Notes: generated by a model not told the origin, from the sequence alone. Positions 1-8,616 are shown, counted from the stretch's first letter. The stretch: 64,000 bases of DNA from Streptomyces diacarni (GCF_003323715.1 NZ_QOIN01000071.1:1-64000), one strand, 5' to 3'. Program-made: numbers and translations.

Positions 1-98
1 AAGCCCTCCTCTGCCTCGCCCGCCGCAGAGCCGACGTGCTCTACGCCATGCTCCGCGACGGCACCTTCTACCAGCCCCAACCCGCCCCAGCCCCTTGA
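1..98 (+). mobile_element. C-terminal end of an IS110-family transposase (5' part outside the window)
   Basis: The frame beginning at base 3 reads ALLCLARRRADVLYAM, then LRDGTFYQP and a proline-rich end before TGA at 96-98. This resembles the extreme C-terminus of IS110/IS116-type transposases, the DEDD-type recombinases that insert circular intermediates site-specifically. Only about 31 codons are visible, so it cannot be said whether the element is intact. The bases just after the stop (about 99-116) would hold the right end of the element; IS110 elements often lack clear terminal inverted repeats and none is visible here. The assignment rests on a short motif only. Confidence 0.6.
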
Positions 99-117
99 CC
101 AAACAGATAGGGGCACC

Positions 118-135
118 CCCCCCGGCGGCGGGGGG
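118..135. terminator. GC hairpin between transposase end and response regulator 3' end
   Basis: Six C (118-123) and six G (130-135) can pair around a GGCGGC loop. It lies between two converging genes and could terminate both. There is no T tract, as is usual in Streptomyces. Confidence 0.4.
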
Positions 136-183
136 CGTCCTCGTGTGCGGGGGCGTCCTCGCATGGGTGGTGCGGGGAGGGCG

Positions 184-855
184 TCAGCGGGGGGAGGCGG
201 CGAGGTAGTGCAGTACGGCCTGGACGCGGCGGTGGACGGCGGTGGTGCGGGGGATGTCGAGCTTCTCGAAGAGCGCGGCGGTGTGCTTCTCCACCGCGCG
301 CTGCGAGATGCCCAGGCGCGCGGCGATGGCCGCGTTGGTCAGGCCCGCGGCCATGTGTCCGAGCACCTCGTCCTCGCGGGGCGTGAGCGCGTCGCGTCCG
401 GGCCCGGCCCGCAGGAGGCGGGAGATGACGTCGGGGTCCAGGGCGGTGCCGCCGGCGACGACGCGGTGCAGCGCGTCGACGAACTCGTCGACATCGAGCA
501 CCCGGTCCTTGAGCAGGTAGCCGATGCCGGCGGGCCCGTCGGCGAGGAGGCTGTGGGCGTAGCTGGTCTCGATGTACTGGGAGAACAGCAGGATCCCGAG
601 CCCGGGGTGGCGCCCGCGCAGCGCGACGGCGGCGCGCAGCCCCTCGTCGCGGTGTGTGGGCGGCATCCGGATGTCGGCCACGACGGCGTCGGGCCGGGTC
701 CGCTCGACGGCCTCGTACAGCGCCTCCGGGTCGCCGACGGCGGCGCTCACCTCCAGGCCGCGGTCGGTGAGGAGTCCGACCAGCCCTTCCCGCAGGACGG
801 CGGCGTCCTCGGCGACGACCAGGCGCAGTGGCGGTCCTTCCGTCCTTCCGGTCAC
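184..855 (-). CDS. NarL/LuxR-family two-component response regulator
   Basis: A 223-residue transcription factor. Residues about 10-125 form a receiver domain with the acidic pair AED near residue 16, the phospho-acceptor Asp in VVADIRMPP near residue 61, and the conserved Lys in YLLKDR near 116. The C-terminus is a LuxR-type helix-turn-helix (LTPREDEVL... AIAARLGISQRAVEKH). The GTG start overlaps the stop of the upstream kinase gene in a GTGA, so the two are translationally coupled and are very likely cognate partners. The adjacent ABC exporter genes on the same strand are the obvious candidate targets; such sets commonly respond to cell-envelope or peptide stress. That target assignment is inference from position. 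Confidence 0.93.
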   Translation of the reverse strand: MTGRTEGPPLRLVVAEDAAVLREGLVGLLTDRGLEVSAAVGDPEALYEAVERTRPDAVVADIRMPPTHRDEGLRAAVALRGRHPGLGILLFSQYIETSYAHSLLADGPAGIGYLLKDRVLDVDEFVDALHRVVAGGTALDPDVISRLLRAGPGRDALTPREDEVLGHMAAGLTNAAIAARLGISQRAVEKHTAALFEKLDIPRTTAVHRRVQAVLHYLAASPR

Positions 856-2159
856 GTCGTCTCCCCCTGGGGTGCGAGCGGCAGGCGGACCGTCGCCGTG
901 GTCGGTCCGCCTGCCGGGCTGTCGAGGGACAGTGTGCCGTCCACGGTGCGTACCCGCTCGGCGAGGCCGCGCAGCCCCGAGGAGGTGCCGGTTCCCGCGG
1001 GGCGCACGGCGGCTCCGCCGCGTCCGTCGTCCTCGACGACGAGGACGAGCATCCGGCCGTCCTCCTCGGTGCGGGCGCTGACGGCGATGTGTCCCGCGCC
1101 GGCGTGGCGGGCGGCGTTGGCCAGGAGTTCGGCCGCGCAGAAGTAGGCGATGGTCTCGACGGCCTCGGGCGGGCGCGGCGTCTTGGGCAGCGCGGTGCGC
1201 AGGTCGACGCGGAGGGCGGGGGTCTCGATGTCGGAGCTGAGAGAGGCCAGGGCGGGGGCGAGCCCGTTGTCGAGGACGGGCGGATGGATGCCGCGCACGA
1301 GGTCGCGCAGTTCGGCCAGCGCCGTGCGGGCGTTGCCGAGTGACTGGTCGAGGAGGTGACGGGCCTTGTCGGCCTCGGCAGGGGAGGGTTCGGGCGCGCT
1401 CAGCGCCGCGCGGGCGCGGGTGAGCGCCATGGCGAGGGCGACGATGCGCACCTGGGCACCGTCGTGCAGGTCGCGTTCGATGCGGCGCAGGGTGGCGGCG
1501 GCGTCGCGTACGGCAAGGGCGCGCGTCTCCTCCAGGTCGTGGACGCGTTCGGCGAGGCGGAGCGGGGCCAGCAGGGTGCGGGCCAGCAGCCGGACGGCAG
1601 CGGTCAGCCTGCGCGCGGCCCACTCGGCGAGCACCAGCACGAGGAGCCCGGCGGCGGCGACAGCCCAGACGCGCGGCCAGGTGTCGAGGGGTGTGGCGCC
1701 GGTGAGTTCGAGCCCGTCGTGCCCGTTCTGGTGCACGGCGCGGAACCACAGCGGGTAGGACAGCAGCGCCAGCCCGTAGAGCCGCACGGGTAGGTGCACG
1801 GCGAACAGCAGCGCGCCGAGCGGCGCGTTGAGGACGGCGAACGCCGCGCACCGCCACGTCGCGCCGTCGTGTGCGGCGCGCAGCGGCCCGGGGCGCGGGG
1901 GTGACGGGACGTCCTCACCGAGCAGGCCGCGCACGAGCAGGCGTTGCAGGTCGGTGAGGGCGCGGACCGCCGTCAGGGCGAGGGAGAGGACGGGGATCCC
2001 CGCCCTGGTCACACAGAGCACGGCGCCGAGCGCGACCAGCGCGAGCGCGGGCAGACCCAGCAGCGCGGGCACGAGCCCCGCCGCCGCGTACGCGGCGGCG
2101 CGCAGCGCCTTCCGCGTCGCGGGGGCGGGGGGCGTGTCGTCAGAGGCGGTCGCAGTCAC
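852..2159 (-). CDS. Membrane-bound HisKA_3-type sensor histidine kinase
   Basis: A 435-residue kinase. The N-terminal third holds several hydrophobic segments (AAYAAAGLVPALLGLPAL, AFAVLNAPLGALLFAVHL, and one near WAVAAAGLLVLVLAEW), so the sensor is membrane-embedded with little extracellular domain. The dimerisation/phosphoacceptor motif is ERDLHDGAQVRIVALAM, where the His is autophosphorylated. The ATPase domain has the N-box AAELLANAARHA and the G-box EDDGRGG and SGLRGLAERV. This is the pattern of NarL-type partner kinases. The start is the GTG at 2157-2159, the first in-frame start before the hydrophobic region. The gene overlaps the response-regulator gene by 4 bp. Its own upstream region carries a striking repeat array (2252-2330). 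Confidence 0.9.
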   Translation of the reverse strand: MTATASDDTPPAPATRKALRAAAYAAAGLVPALLGLPALALVALGAVLCVTRAGIPVLSLALTAVRALTDLQRLLVRGLLGEDVPSPPRPGPLRAAHDGATWRCAAFAVLNAPLGALLFAVHLPVRLYGLALLSYPLWFRAVHQNGHDGLELTGATPLDTWPRVWAVAAAGLLVLVLAEWAARRLTAAVRLLARTLLAPLRLAERVHDLEETRALAVRDAAATLRRIERDLHDGAQVRIVALAMALTRARAALSAPEPSPAEADKARHLLDQSLGNARTALAELRDLVRGIHPPVLDNGLAPALASLSSDIETPALRVDLRTALPKTPRPPEAVETIAYFCAAELLANAARHAGAGHIAVSARTEEDGRMLVLVVEDDGRGGAAVRPAGTGTSSGLRGLAERVRTVDGTLSLDSPAGGPTTATVRLPLAPQGETT

Positions 2160-2199
2160 GGGACTCGTCTTCGTGGGTGGGGTAGTCGCGAGCCATCCT

Positions 2200-2222
2200 G
2201 GTGCACGGCTCGTTGGTGCACC
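2200..2222. repeat. Inverted repeat GGTGCAC-N9-GTGCACC upstream of the histidine kinase
   Basis: Arms at 2200-2206 and 2216-2222 pair perfectly, and each arm contains the self-complementary GTGCAC. It lies 41-63 bases upstream of the kinase start codon, where a promoter or 5' leader would be. It may be a regulator site or a leader hairpin. Confidence 0.5.
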
Positions 2223-2251
2223 GCCGGGGCACCCGGCCGCGCGGGCCCTCG

Positions 2252-2330
2252 TGCACCGTACGGTCAACGCGCACGCCCGCCTGCACCGTACGGTCAACGC
2301 GCACGCCCGCCTGCACCGTACGGTCAACGG
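2252..2330. repeat. Three tandem 30-bp repeats, each with the palindrome ACCGTACGGT
   Basis: Two full 30-bp units (2252-2281 and 2282-2311) and a partial third (2312-2330) are identical where they overlap. Each contains the perfect palindrome ACCGTACGGT at 2255-2264, 2285-2294 and 2315-2324. The period of 30 bp is about three DNA turns, so the palindromes lie on one helix face. The third copy includes the stop codon of the ABC permease gene (2324-2326), and the array sits upstream of the kinase gene. This looks like an iterated operator rather than a coding repeat. A 10-bp self-complementary core also suits a DNA-methyltransferase or dimeric-regulator target. Confidence 0.75.
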
Positions 2331-3643
2331 GGCAGCGCTCGCCGCAGATGCCCCGGTACCGGTGCCAGGGTCGCCAGGAGTGCGAGGGCCAGCACGCCGC
2401 CACCGAGGCCCGCCCACGCGGTGGCCGGCAGGGCGGCGAGGGAGGCGTCCGCGGCCTCGCCCAGGGGCAGGGTCACCGCGAGGGCCACGGCGGTGCCCGC
2501 GCCGAAGCCCGCGCAGGCGATCGTCACCGCCTCCACGGCCCGCACCCGCACGACCTGCCAGGACGCGGCTCCCACCGAGCGCAGCAGGGCGACCTCGCGG
2601 CGGCGTTCGGCGCTGAGCATCACCAGCGTGTTGACGGCGGCGAGGGCGGCGAAAGCGGCGTAGAGGACGGTCGCGAACAGGTCGACCCACGACGGTTCCG
2701 CCGCGTGCGCGAGCGCCGCCAGCTTGACCAGCGTGAAGGCGACGACCAGCGCCACGGGGGTGACGGCGGAGGACAATCGCCTCGCCTGCGCTGCGAGTTG
2801 CGCGAAGGCCAGCTGTGTCGCGGCTCCCCCGCCCAGCGCGCGCGGCGCCGTGACCACGCGCAGGGGCCAGGACAGCAGCAGCGCCGCCGCCCGCGTCAGG
2901 ACCGGGCCCGCGCACCCGACGGCGACCAGGTGGGCGAGCAGGACGAGCGGCAGGTGCTCGCCGACGTCCTCGCGCGGGCCCGCCGCGGTGACCGCCGTCA
3001 ACAGCGCGGCACCGCACAGCGCGACGAGCGCCAAGGCGCCCCGCACCACGCCCGTCACCGTCAGCCCGCGCCGCGCCCCCGCCGTCTCGGACAGGGCGTC
3101 GGAGGGGCGGGCGCGTGCGGCCCGGTGCGCGGCGAGCAGTCCGCCGAGCTGCGAGGTGACGACCAGCACGCCGCAGGCCGCCAGCGCGGGCGGCCAGCCG
3201 ACGAGGAGCGGCACGCCGTCCGGTACCAGCCCGTGCGCGGCCATCCCCGTCAGCCAGCCGCGCGCCAGCAGCCCGCCCAGTGCGTAGCCGAGGGGCAGCG
3301 CGGGCAGGGCGGTGCACAGCGCCTCGACGGCGACCGCGCGCCGGATCTGCCACGGCACCGCGCCCACCGCCCGCAGCAGGGCGTGCTCGCGGGCCCGCTG
3401 GGCCACCGCGAGCGCCATCACCAGCGCGATGACGAAGAGCGAGAGGTAGACGGTCACCACCGTGAACCCCGCCCCCATGGCGGTCAGCTGCTCGCGGACG
3501 GCGGCCCGGCGCACCCCGGAGGCCGTCCGCAGCATCGCCACGGAGGCGGTCACGACGGTGGCGGACAGCACCAGCACGGAGAACACCCCGGCGAACGCGA
3601 CGGGCCGCGCCCGCACCGAGGCCCGCGCGAGTCCGTTCGTCAT
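2324..3643 (-). CDS. ABC transporter permease, FtsX/MacB-type
   Basis: A 439-residue membrane protein with two FtsX-like blocks. The first holds segments such as VTVYLSLFVIALVMALAVA and the coupling sequence REHALLRAVGAVPWQIRRAV. The second repeats the pattern with FATVLYAAFAALAAVNTLVM followed by RRREVALLRSVGAASWQVVRV. This duplicated arrangement is typical of the 8- to 10-helix permeases of peptide and antibiotic exporters. The ATG at 3641-3643 overlaps the ATPase stop (ATGA). It forms one transcription unit with the ATPase gene and runs toward the kinase and regulator genes. The substrate cannot be told from sequence. Confidence 0.92.
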   Translation of the reverse strand: MTNGLARASVRARPVAFAGVFSVLVLSATVVTASVAMLRTASGVRRAAVREQLTAMGAGFTVVTVYLSLFVIALVMALAVAQRAREHALLRAVGAVPWQIRRAVAVEALCTALPALPLGYALGGLLARGWLTGMAAHGLVPDGVPLLVGWPPALAACGVLVVTSQLGGLLAAHRAARARPSDALSETAGARRGLTVTGVVRGALALVALCGAALLTAVTAAGPREDVGEHLPLVLLAHLVAVGCAGPVLTRAAALLLSWPLRVVTAPRALGGGAATQLAFAQLAAQARRLSSAVTPVALVVAFTLVKLAALAHAAEPSWVDLFATVLYAAFAALAAVNTLVMLSAERRREVALLRSVGAASWQVVRVRAVEAVTIACAGFGAGTAVALAVTLPLGEAADASLAALPATAWAGLGGGVLALALLATLAPVPGHLRRALPR

Positions 3644-4548
3644 ACGGCCACCTCCGACGCGTACGCCCCGGCCGCGCCCGCCGGCGCCCCCGGCCCCACA
3701 CCGGCGGGGCCCGCAGCGACCGGGCCCGCACCCCGCCCGGCACCCGCCCCCGCCCGTCCCGCCAGTGACCGCATACGTGCGGCGATCCGCGCGGCGGCGG
3801 CCGCACCGGGCTCCCACCCCCCGGTCTCGGCCAGCTCCTCCACCACCCGGCCCTCGGCCAGGAACAGCACGCGGTCGGCGTAGGTGGCGGCCACCGGGTC
3901 GTGGGTGACCATCAGCACCGTCGCGCCCGAGGTGTCCACCGACGTGCGCAGCAGGGCGAGCACGTGCTCGGCGGTGGCCGGGTCGAGGGCGCCCGTCGGC
4001 TCGTCGGCGCAGATCAGCTCGGGTTTCGTGATCAGGGCGCGGGCGAGGGCGACGCGCTGCTGCTGGCCTCCGGAGAGTTCGGCGGGGCGGCTGCGGGCGC
4101 GGTCGCCGAGGCCGACGCGGGAGAGCGCGTCCACGGCGCGGGCCCGGTCCGCGCGCCCCGCGCCGCCCCCGGCCAGCCGCAGGGGCAGCCGTACGTTCTG
4201 CTCGGCCGTGAGGGCGGGGAGCAGGTTGAACGACTGGAAGACGAAGCCGACCCGCTCGCGGCGCAGCCTGGTCAGGGCGCGCCCGCCCATCCTGGTCAGC
4301 TCGTCCCCGCCGAGCCGCACACTGCCCCCGCTCGGCCGGTCCAGGCCGACCGCGCACTGGAGCAGGGTGCTCTTGCCGGAGCCCGAGGGGCCCATCACGG
4401 CGGTGAAGCTGCCCCGTGGCAGCGTCACGTCCACGCCGTCCAGCGCCCGCACCCGCTGCCGCCGCCGCCCGTAGCTGCGGGTGACCCCCGTCATGACGAG
4501 GGCGGGCGCACCGCCGTGGCCGCCGTCGTTGTCTCGCCTGTTCCTCAT
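3640..4548 (-). CDS. ABC transporter ATP-binding protein, MacB/LolD-type
   Basis: A 302-residue ATPase that would energise the FtsX-type permease encoded directly downstream. It has the Walker A motif GPSGSGKST, the Q-loop FVFQSFNLLP, the signature LSGGQQQRVALARAL, the Walker B LICADEPTGALD and the switch His in VTHD. The family usually ends near residue 230-240; here about 45 extra residues, rich in Ala and Gly, follow the ABC core and look like unstructured tail. The chosen ATG (4546-4548) gives a short N-terminal lead before ALVMTGVTRSYG. The stop overlaps the permease start. Confidence 0.94.
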   Translation of the reverse strand: MRNRRDNDGGHGGAPALVMTGVTRSYGRRRQRVRALDGVDVTLPRGSFTAVMGPSGSGKSTLLQCAVGLDRPSGGSVRLGGDELTRMGGRALTRLRRERVGFVFQSFNLLPALTAEQNVRLPLRLAGGGAGRADRARAVDALSRVGLGDRARSRPAELSGGQQQRVALARALITKPELICADEPTGALDPATAEHVLALLRTSVDTSGATVLMVTHDPVAATYADRVLFLAEGRVVEELAETGGWEPGAAAAARIAARMRSLAGRAGAGAGRGAGPVAAGPAGVGPGAPAGAAGAYASEVAV

Positions 4549-4646
4549 GGGCACGACGCTACGAACGCGCGGGCCGCGCCACGAGGGAGCCGCCACCCGT
4601 ATCGGGGGTTCGGAATCACCGAACCCCCGCACCGAACCCCCGCCCC

Positions 4647-5300
4647 TTACGCCTGGAGCAGTTCCGCCAGCGCGAGCAGGCCCGTGACGCGCAGATCGGG
4701 GGCCGGCGTGTCCCACGCGGCCCACAGGTGGCCCCACGGGCCCCTGACGAGGTGGCAGGTGCGCAGTCCCGCGGCGCGGGCCGGGCCCACGTCGCGGGAG
4801 GGGTGGTCGCCGACGTAGAGGGTGGCGGCCGGCGCGCTGCCGGTGGTGGAAAGGACGCGGGCGAAGAAGGCGGGGTCCGGCTTGGCGCAGCCCCACTCCT
4901 CGGAGGTGGAGACCGTGGCGGCGGGCAGGTCCATCGCGCGCAGCAGGGCGCCCGCGCGGGCCGTCTGGTTGCCCGCGACGTGCACGGCGACGCCGGCCGC
5001 CGCCAGCGCGGTGAGGGCCGGGCGCACGTCCTCGTACAGGTCGGACTCGTCCAGGTGTTCGCCGCGCCCGGCAGCCTCCCGCGCGGCGCGCTCGGCGTCC
5101 ACGTCGATCCCGGGTCTGGCCAGGCGCAGCGCCTCCTGGTTGTCCCGCCCCTGCGCGACGACCGCGCCGACGAGCGCGGACAGCGTGTGCCGGGGCACGC
5201 CCAGCCAGTCCGCCCACGACCCCCAGTAGCGGTCGTCGCGCACGAGCGTCTCGCCGACGTCGAGGACGACGGTGGTGATGCCGGTCAGGTCGGGTTTCAC
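4647..5300 (-). CDS. HAD-superfamily hydrolase with a DxGxT variant of motif I
   Basis: A 217-residue HAD-fold protein. Motif I reads VVLDVGETLV, the conserved Lys lies in CAKPDP, and motif IV reads YVGDHPSRDVGPARAAG. Subfamily I cap residues lie between. In most phosphatase members motif I is DxDxT, where the second Asp is the general acid/base; here that place is Gly, so the enzyme may be a weak phosphatase or use another chemistry. The start is a GTG (5298-5300) overlapping the corA stop in a GTGA, so the pair is coupled. The substrate is unknown. Confidence 0.85.
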   Translation of the reverse strand: MKPDLTGITTVVLDVGETLVRDDRYWGSWADWLGVPRHTLSALVGAVVAQGRDNQEALRLARPGIDVDAERAAREAAGRGEHLDESDLYEDVRPALTALAAAGVAVHVAGNQTARAGALLRAMDLPAATVSTSEEWGCAKPDPAFFARVLSTTGSAPAATLYVGDHPSRDVGPARAAGLRTCHLVRGPWGHLWAAWDTPAPDLRVTGLLALAELLQA

Positions 5301-6478
5301 AGCCAGCCGTTTCTGCGGAACGCGCGGTGCATGGCCACGCAGGCCACGGCGATGACGACGAGGACCAGCGGATAGCCGAACACCCAGTCGAGTTCCGGCA
5401 TGTGGTCGAAGTTCATGCCGTAGATCCCGCACACCATCGTCGGCACGGCGACGATGGCGACCCACGCGCTGATCTTGCGCATGCCCTCGTTCTGCGCCGT
5501 GGACACCTGCGCCAGGTGCGCCTGGAGGATGGAGTCGAGGAGGGCGTCGAAGGACGCGATCTGATCTGTGACGCGCACCAGGTGGTCGGCGACGTCCCGG
5601 AAGTACTTGCGTATCTCCGCGTCGATCAGCCGGTTCGGGCGGGAGGAGAGCAGCTCCAGCGGGCGGGCGAGCGGCTGCGTGGCGCGCTTGAGTTCGAGCA
5701 GCTCCCGCTTCAGCTGGTGGATGCGGCCCGTCTCGAAGGCGCCGCCGCCCCGCGCGGAAGGGGCCTGCGGCGCGAACACGGCGCTCTCCAGGTCGTCGAT
5801 GTCGGTCTGCACCTCGTCGGCGACCAGCAGATAGTCGTCGACGACCTGGTCGGCGACCGCGTGCAGCACCGCGGCGGGGCCCTGCGCCAGCCGCTCCGGA
5901 TCGGCCTCCAACGCCTCCCGCACCGGGCCGAGCGAACCGTGCCTGCCGTGCCGCACGGTGATCACGAAGTCGGCGCCGGCGAAGACGACGATCTCGCCGG
6001 TGTCCACCACCTCGCTGGTCGTCGTCAGCTCCTCGTGCTCCGCGTAGCTGACCGTCTTGAAGACCGCGAACATCATCTCGCCGCCGCTGCCCGACTGCGA
6101 GGCGAACCACTCGGCCTTCGGCCGCTGGTGCGGCTCGATCGCGTTCTCCACCGCCAGCGGATGCAGCCCGAACAGTTCGGTGACGCCCTCGAACTCCGCC
6201 TCCGACGGCTCGTGCAGCCCGATCCACACGAAACCGCCCCCGCCCGCACCGCCCGTGCCCGCACCTGCGGCGGCGGCGCGGCCCTTGCGGACGCAGGCCA
6301 GCGCCTCCTCGACGCCGCACTCGGCCATCAGCCGCGTGCCCTCGCTGTCGTAGGCGACACAGCTGACCACCGAGGTGCCCAGCGGCGAGCGCACCGGGTG
6401 GGAGAGGTCCACCGAGGGACGCGGCAGGCGGGGCCGCACCACCCGGCGCAGGCTGCGCACCACCGGGACCGTGGGCAT
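5297..6478 (-). CDS. corA: CorA-type magnesium/divalent cation transporter
   Basis: A 393-residue CorA-family channel. The N-terminal cytoplasmic funnel contains WIGLHEPSEAEF, then a long helical region (QVVDDYLLVADEVQTDID, LKRATQPLARPLELL). The C-terminus has two transmembrane helices separated by the diagnostic loop YGMNF (residues 353-357), with the first helix at SAWVAIVAVPTMVCGIYG and the second at YPLVLVVIAVACVAMH. The positively charged C-terminal RRNG is usual. It should form a homopentameric inner-membrane channel for Mg2+. The gene is the first of a two-gene unit with the HAD hydrolase and diverges from the NTF2-like gene. Confidence 0.93.
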   Translation of the reverse strand: MPTVPVVRSLRRVVRPRLPRPSVDLSHPVRSPLGTSVVSCVAYDSEGTRLMAECGVEEALACVRKGRAAAAGAGTGGAGGGGFVWIGLHEPSEAEFEGVTELFGLHPLAVENAIEPHQRPKAEWFASQSGSGGEMMFAVFKTVSYAEHEELTTTSEVVDTGEIVVFAGADFVITVRHGRHGSLGPVREALEADPERLAQGPAAVLHAVADQVVDDYLLVADEVQTDIDDLESAVFAPQAPSARGGGAFETGRIHQLKRELLELKRATQPLARPLELLSSRPNRLIDAEIRKYFRDVADHLVRVTDQIASFDALLDSILQAHLAQVSTAQNEGMRKISAWVAIVAVPTMVCGIYGMNFDHMPELDWVFGYPLVLVVIAVACVAMHRAFRRNGWL

Positions 6479-6738
6479 GTGGGGGCTCCTCGGCTTCCTC
6501 GTCGTCGTCGGTCTCCCCCAACTGTGCCCGCAAATCGCGCCCGAATGCGCGGGCCTCGCCCGTACTCCCCCGGGGGTACCGGCGGGTAGGGGGCGTGCGC
6601 CCGGCGGAGTAACCCGCGCTCGTCCTTCCGCCCGACGCGCGCGAGTGCCGCGGGGTCCACCCTGGGGGACGCGGGCCACGCCTGCGCGCGAGCGCGCACC
6701 CACGGGGCAGTCCACGCGCGAAGAAGGGAGGGGTTCGG

Positions 6739-7221
6739 ATGGCCGCGACCACGACACCCACGGTCTCCCGCGACCTGACGACGTTCGGGGCCCGCTGGGC
6801 GGACGCCGAACTGCACGGCGACGTCCCCGGCTTGGAGGCCCTGCTGACCGACGACTTCGTGGCCGTCGGGCCGCGCGGCTTCCTGCTGGACAAACGAGGC
6901 TGGCTGGCACGGTACGAGACGGGGGCGCTGGTGCACGACCTGTTCACCTGGCGCACCGAACACCTGCGCCGCCACGGCGACGGCGCCGTCCTCCTCGGCG
7001 TCCAGAGCCAGCAGTCCGTCTACGAGGGCCGCGACGTCGACGGCCACTTCCGCGCCACCCACCACCTCACCACGGCGGCCTCCGCGGTCCCCTCCGCAGG
7101 AACGTCCGCCACCGTGCGCCCCGCCTGGCGCCTGGCCGCGCTCCACCTCTCACCGATCGAGGGAACCCCACCCGAGTCGCTGGCGGGCACACCCGGGCCC
7201 GTCACCGGCCGCCGCGACTGA
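6739..7221 (+). CDS. SnoaL/DUF4440-type NTF2-like protein
   Basis: A 160-residue small protein of the NTF2-like fold. It has the start pattern of DUF4440 proteins: an N-terminal helix (FGARWADAELHGDVPGLEAL) followed by LLTDDFVAVGPRGFLLDKRGWL and beta strands. Such proteins bind small hydrophobic ligands or act as cyclases or isomerases; no catalytic residue set is distinctive here. A strong ribosome-binding site, AAGGGAGGGG, precedes the ATG. The middle of the C-terminal third (SAVPSAGTSA) looks like a linker insertion. The gene stands alone, divergent from corA and convergent with the flavoprotein gene. Confidence 0.8.
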   Translation: MAATTTPTVSRDLTTFGARWADAELHGDVPGLEALLTDDFVAVGPRGFLLDKRGWLARYETGALVHDLFTWRTEHLRRHGDGAVLLGVQSQQSVYEGRDVDGHFRATHHLTTAASAVPSAGTSATVRPAWRLAALHLSPIEGTPPESLAGTPGPVTGRRD

Positions 7222-7275
7222 ACGCGCGGACGACCTCCCGGATGACGGCGCCGAGCACCGTGCGGAAGAACCACC

Positions 7276-8616
7276 TCACGCCGTCAGTTCCCGAGCGCGC
7301 TCCTGGGTGAGATAGGCGTCGGTGGCCTCCATGTCCTGGAGAGTGGCGGGACGGCGGGAGAGGAACCCGGTGCGCAGGAAGTCGTCACCGGTCAGCGCGT
7401 TGAGGTTCCAGTTGGCCACCGTGCGCGCCTTGGCCGTGAAGGTCGGCAGGGCCATCAGGTGGTAGCCGCGCGCGATGACCTGGGCGGGGAAGCCCGAGAC
7501 CTCGTAACCCAGCGGCCTGGCGACCGCGTCGGTGCCCCCGAGATCGACGACCAGCCCCAGGTCCCTGTGCCGGTAGGGCGTCATCGGCTCCCCGCGCAGG
7601 GTGGCGAGCAGATTGCGCGCCATGTGCTTGCCCTGGCGGCTGGCGTGCTGCGCCGTCGGCGGGCAGACCGCGCCGCCGACCTTCGTCAGGTCCGGTACGG
7701 CCGCCGCGTCGCCGAGCGCGTACAGCCCCCGGTGCCCCGGCACGGTGAAGTCGGCGTTCACCACCAGGCGGCCCTTCATCGTCTCCGCGTCGAGCATGCC
7801 GATGAGCGGGCTCGCGGCGACACCGGCCGTCCAGATGAGCGTCCGCGACGGCAGCACCCGGTTGTCGGTGAGCGTGATCCGCCGCTCCTCCGCCTTGGCG
7901 ACGGAGACACCCAGCGACACGTCCGTACCCCGCTCCCGCAGGATCTGCTGCGCGCGCCGGCCCAGCCGCGCCCCCAGCTCCGGCATCAGCTTCGGCGCGA
8001 TGTCGAGCAGATGCCATCTGATCAGGTCGGGGTCGAGCCGTGGATAGCGGCGGGCGGCGGAGTTGGTGAGCCGCTGGAGGCACGCCACCGTCTCCGTGCC
8101 CGCGTAACCGCCGCCGACGACCACGAACTGCAGCCGCTCGGCCTTCTCCTGCTCGTTGGTGCTGGCCGCGGCCAGGTCGAGCTGGGCGATGACGTGGTCG
8201 CGCACGTACGCGGCCTCGGCGAGCGTCTTCATGCCGCGGGCCTGCTGGGTGAGGCCCGGGATGTCGAAGCTGCGGGTGACGCTGCCGGGGGTGAGGACCA
8301 GGTGGTCGTAGCGGTAGTTCTGCGTCTCCCCGCTGATCAGCCGCACGACGCACACCTTGTCGTGGGTGTCGACGCCGATGACCATGCCGGGGATGATCGA
8401 GGTGCGGTGCAGCAGCCTGCGCAGCGGCGGTGCGACGGACTGCGGGGTGAGCACCCCGGCGGCCACCTGGGGCAGCAGCGGCAGGTACAGCTGGTAGCTG
8501 GCAGGGGTGACGAGGGCGATCTCCGCCTCTTCGGGCCGCAGACCACTCTCCAGCCCGCGTGCGCACTCGACTCCGGCGAAGCCGCCGCCGACGATCAGAA
8601 TTCTGGTTCGCTCCAT
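7276..8616 (-). CDS. Type II NADH dehydrogenase-like FAD-dependent oxidoreductase
   Basis: A 446-residue two-dinucleotide-binding flavoprotein. The FAD-binding motif RILIVGGGFAGVECA is at the N-terminus, the NAD(P)H-binding motif VVVGGGYAGTE is at about residue 180, and the second FAD motif LYALGDAAAVPD is at about residue 310. The Cys-rich and quinone-side elements match the NDH-2/Ndh family (CPPTAQHASRQGKHMARN). These membrane-associated enzymes pass electrons from NADH to menaquinone without pumping protons. The ATG is at 8614-8616. Compared with canonical Ndh, the C-terminal membrane anchor is short, so a related carotenoid or disulfide oxidoreductase cannot be excluded. Confidence 0.88.
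   Translation of the reverse strand: MERTRILIVGGGFAGVECARGLESGLRPEEAEIALVTPASYQLYLPLLPQVAAGVLTPQSVAPPLRRLLHRTSIIPGMVIGVDTHDKVCVVRLISGETQNYRYDHLVLTPGSVTRSFDIPGLTQQARGMKTLAEAAYVRDHVIAQLDLAAASTNEQEKAERLQFVVVGGGYAGTETVACLQRLTNSAARRYPRLDPDLIRWHLLDIAPKLMPELGARLGRRAQQILRERGTDVSLGVSVAKAEERRITLTDNRVLPSRTLIWTAGVAASPLIGMLDAETMKGRLVVNADFTVPGHRGLYALGDAAAVPDLTKVGGAVCPPTAQHASRQGKHMARNLLATLRGEPMTPYRHRDLGLVVDLGGTDAVARPLGYEVSGFPAQVIARGYHLMALPTFTAKARTVANWNLNALTGDDFLRTGFLSRRPATLQDMEATDAYLTQERARELTA

Noticed and set aside
2252..2330. Regular repeats that might be a CRISPR array
   Set aside because: The 30-bp units are contiguous with no spacers between them, only three copies exist and no cas gene is near.
2140..2403. 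An 87-codon open frame across the repeat array
   Set aside because: It arises from the repeat sequence itself, has no ribosome-binding site or recognisable fold, and overlaps the permease and kinase gene ends.
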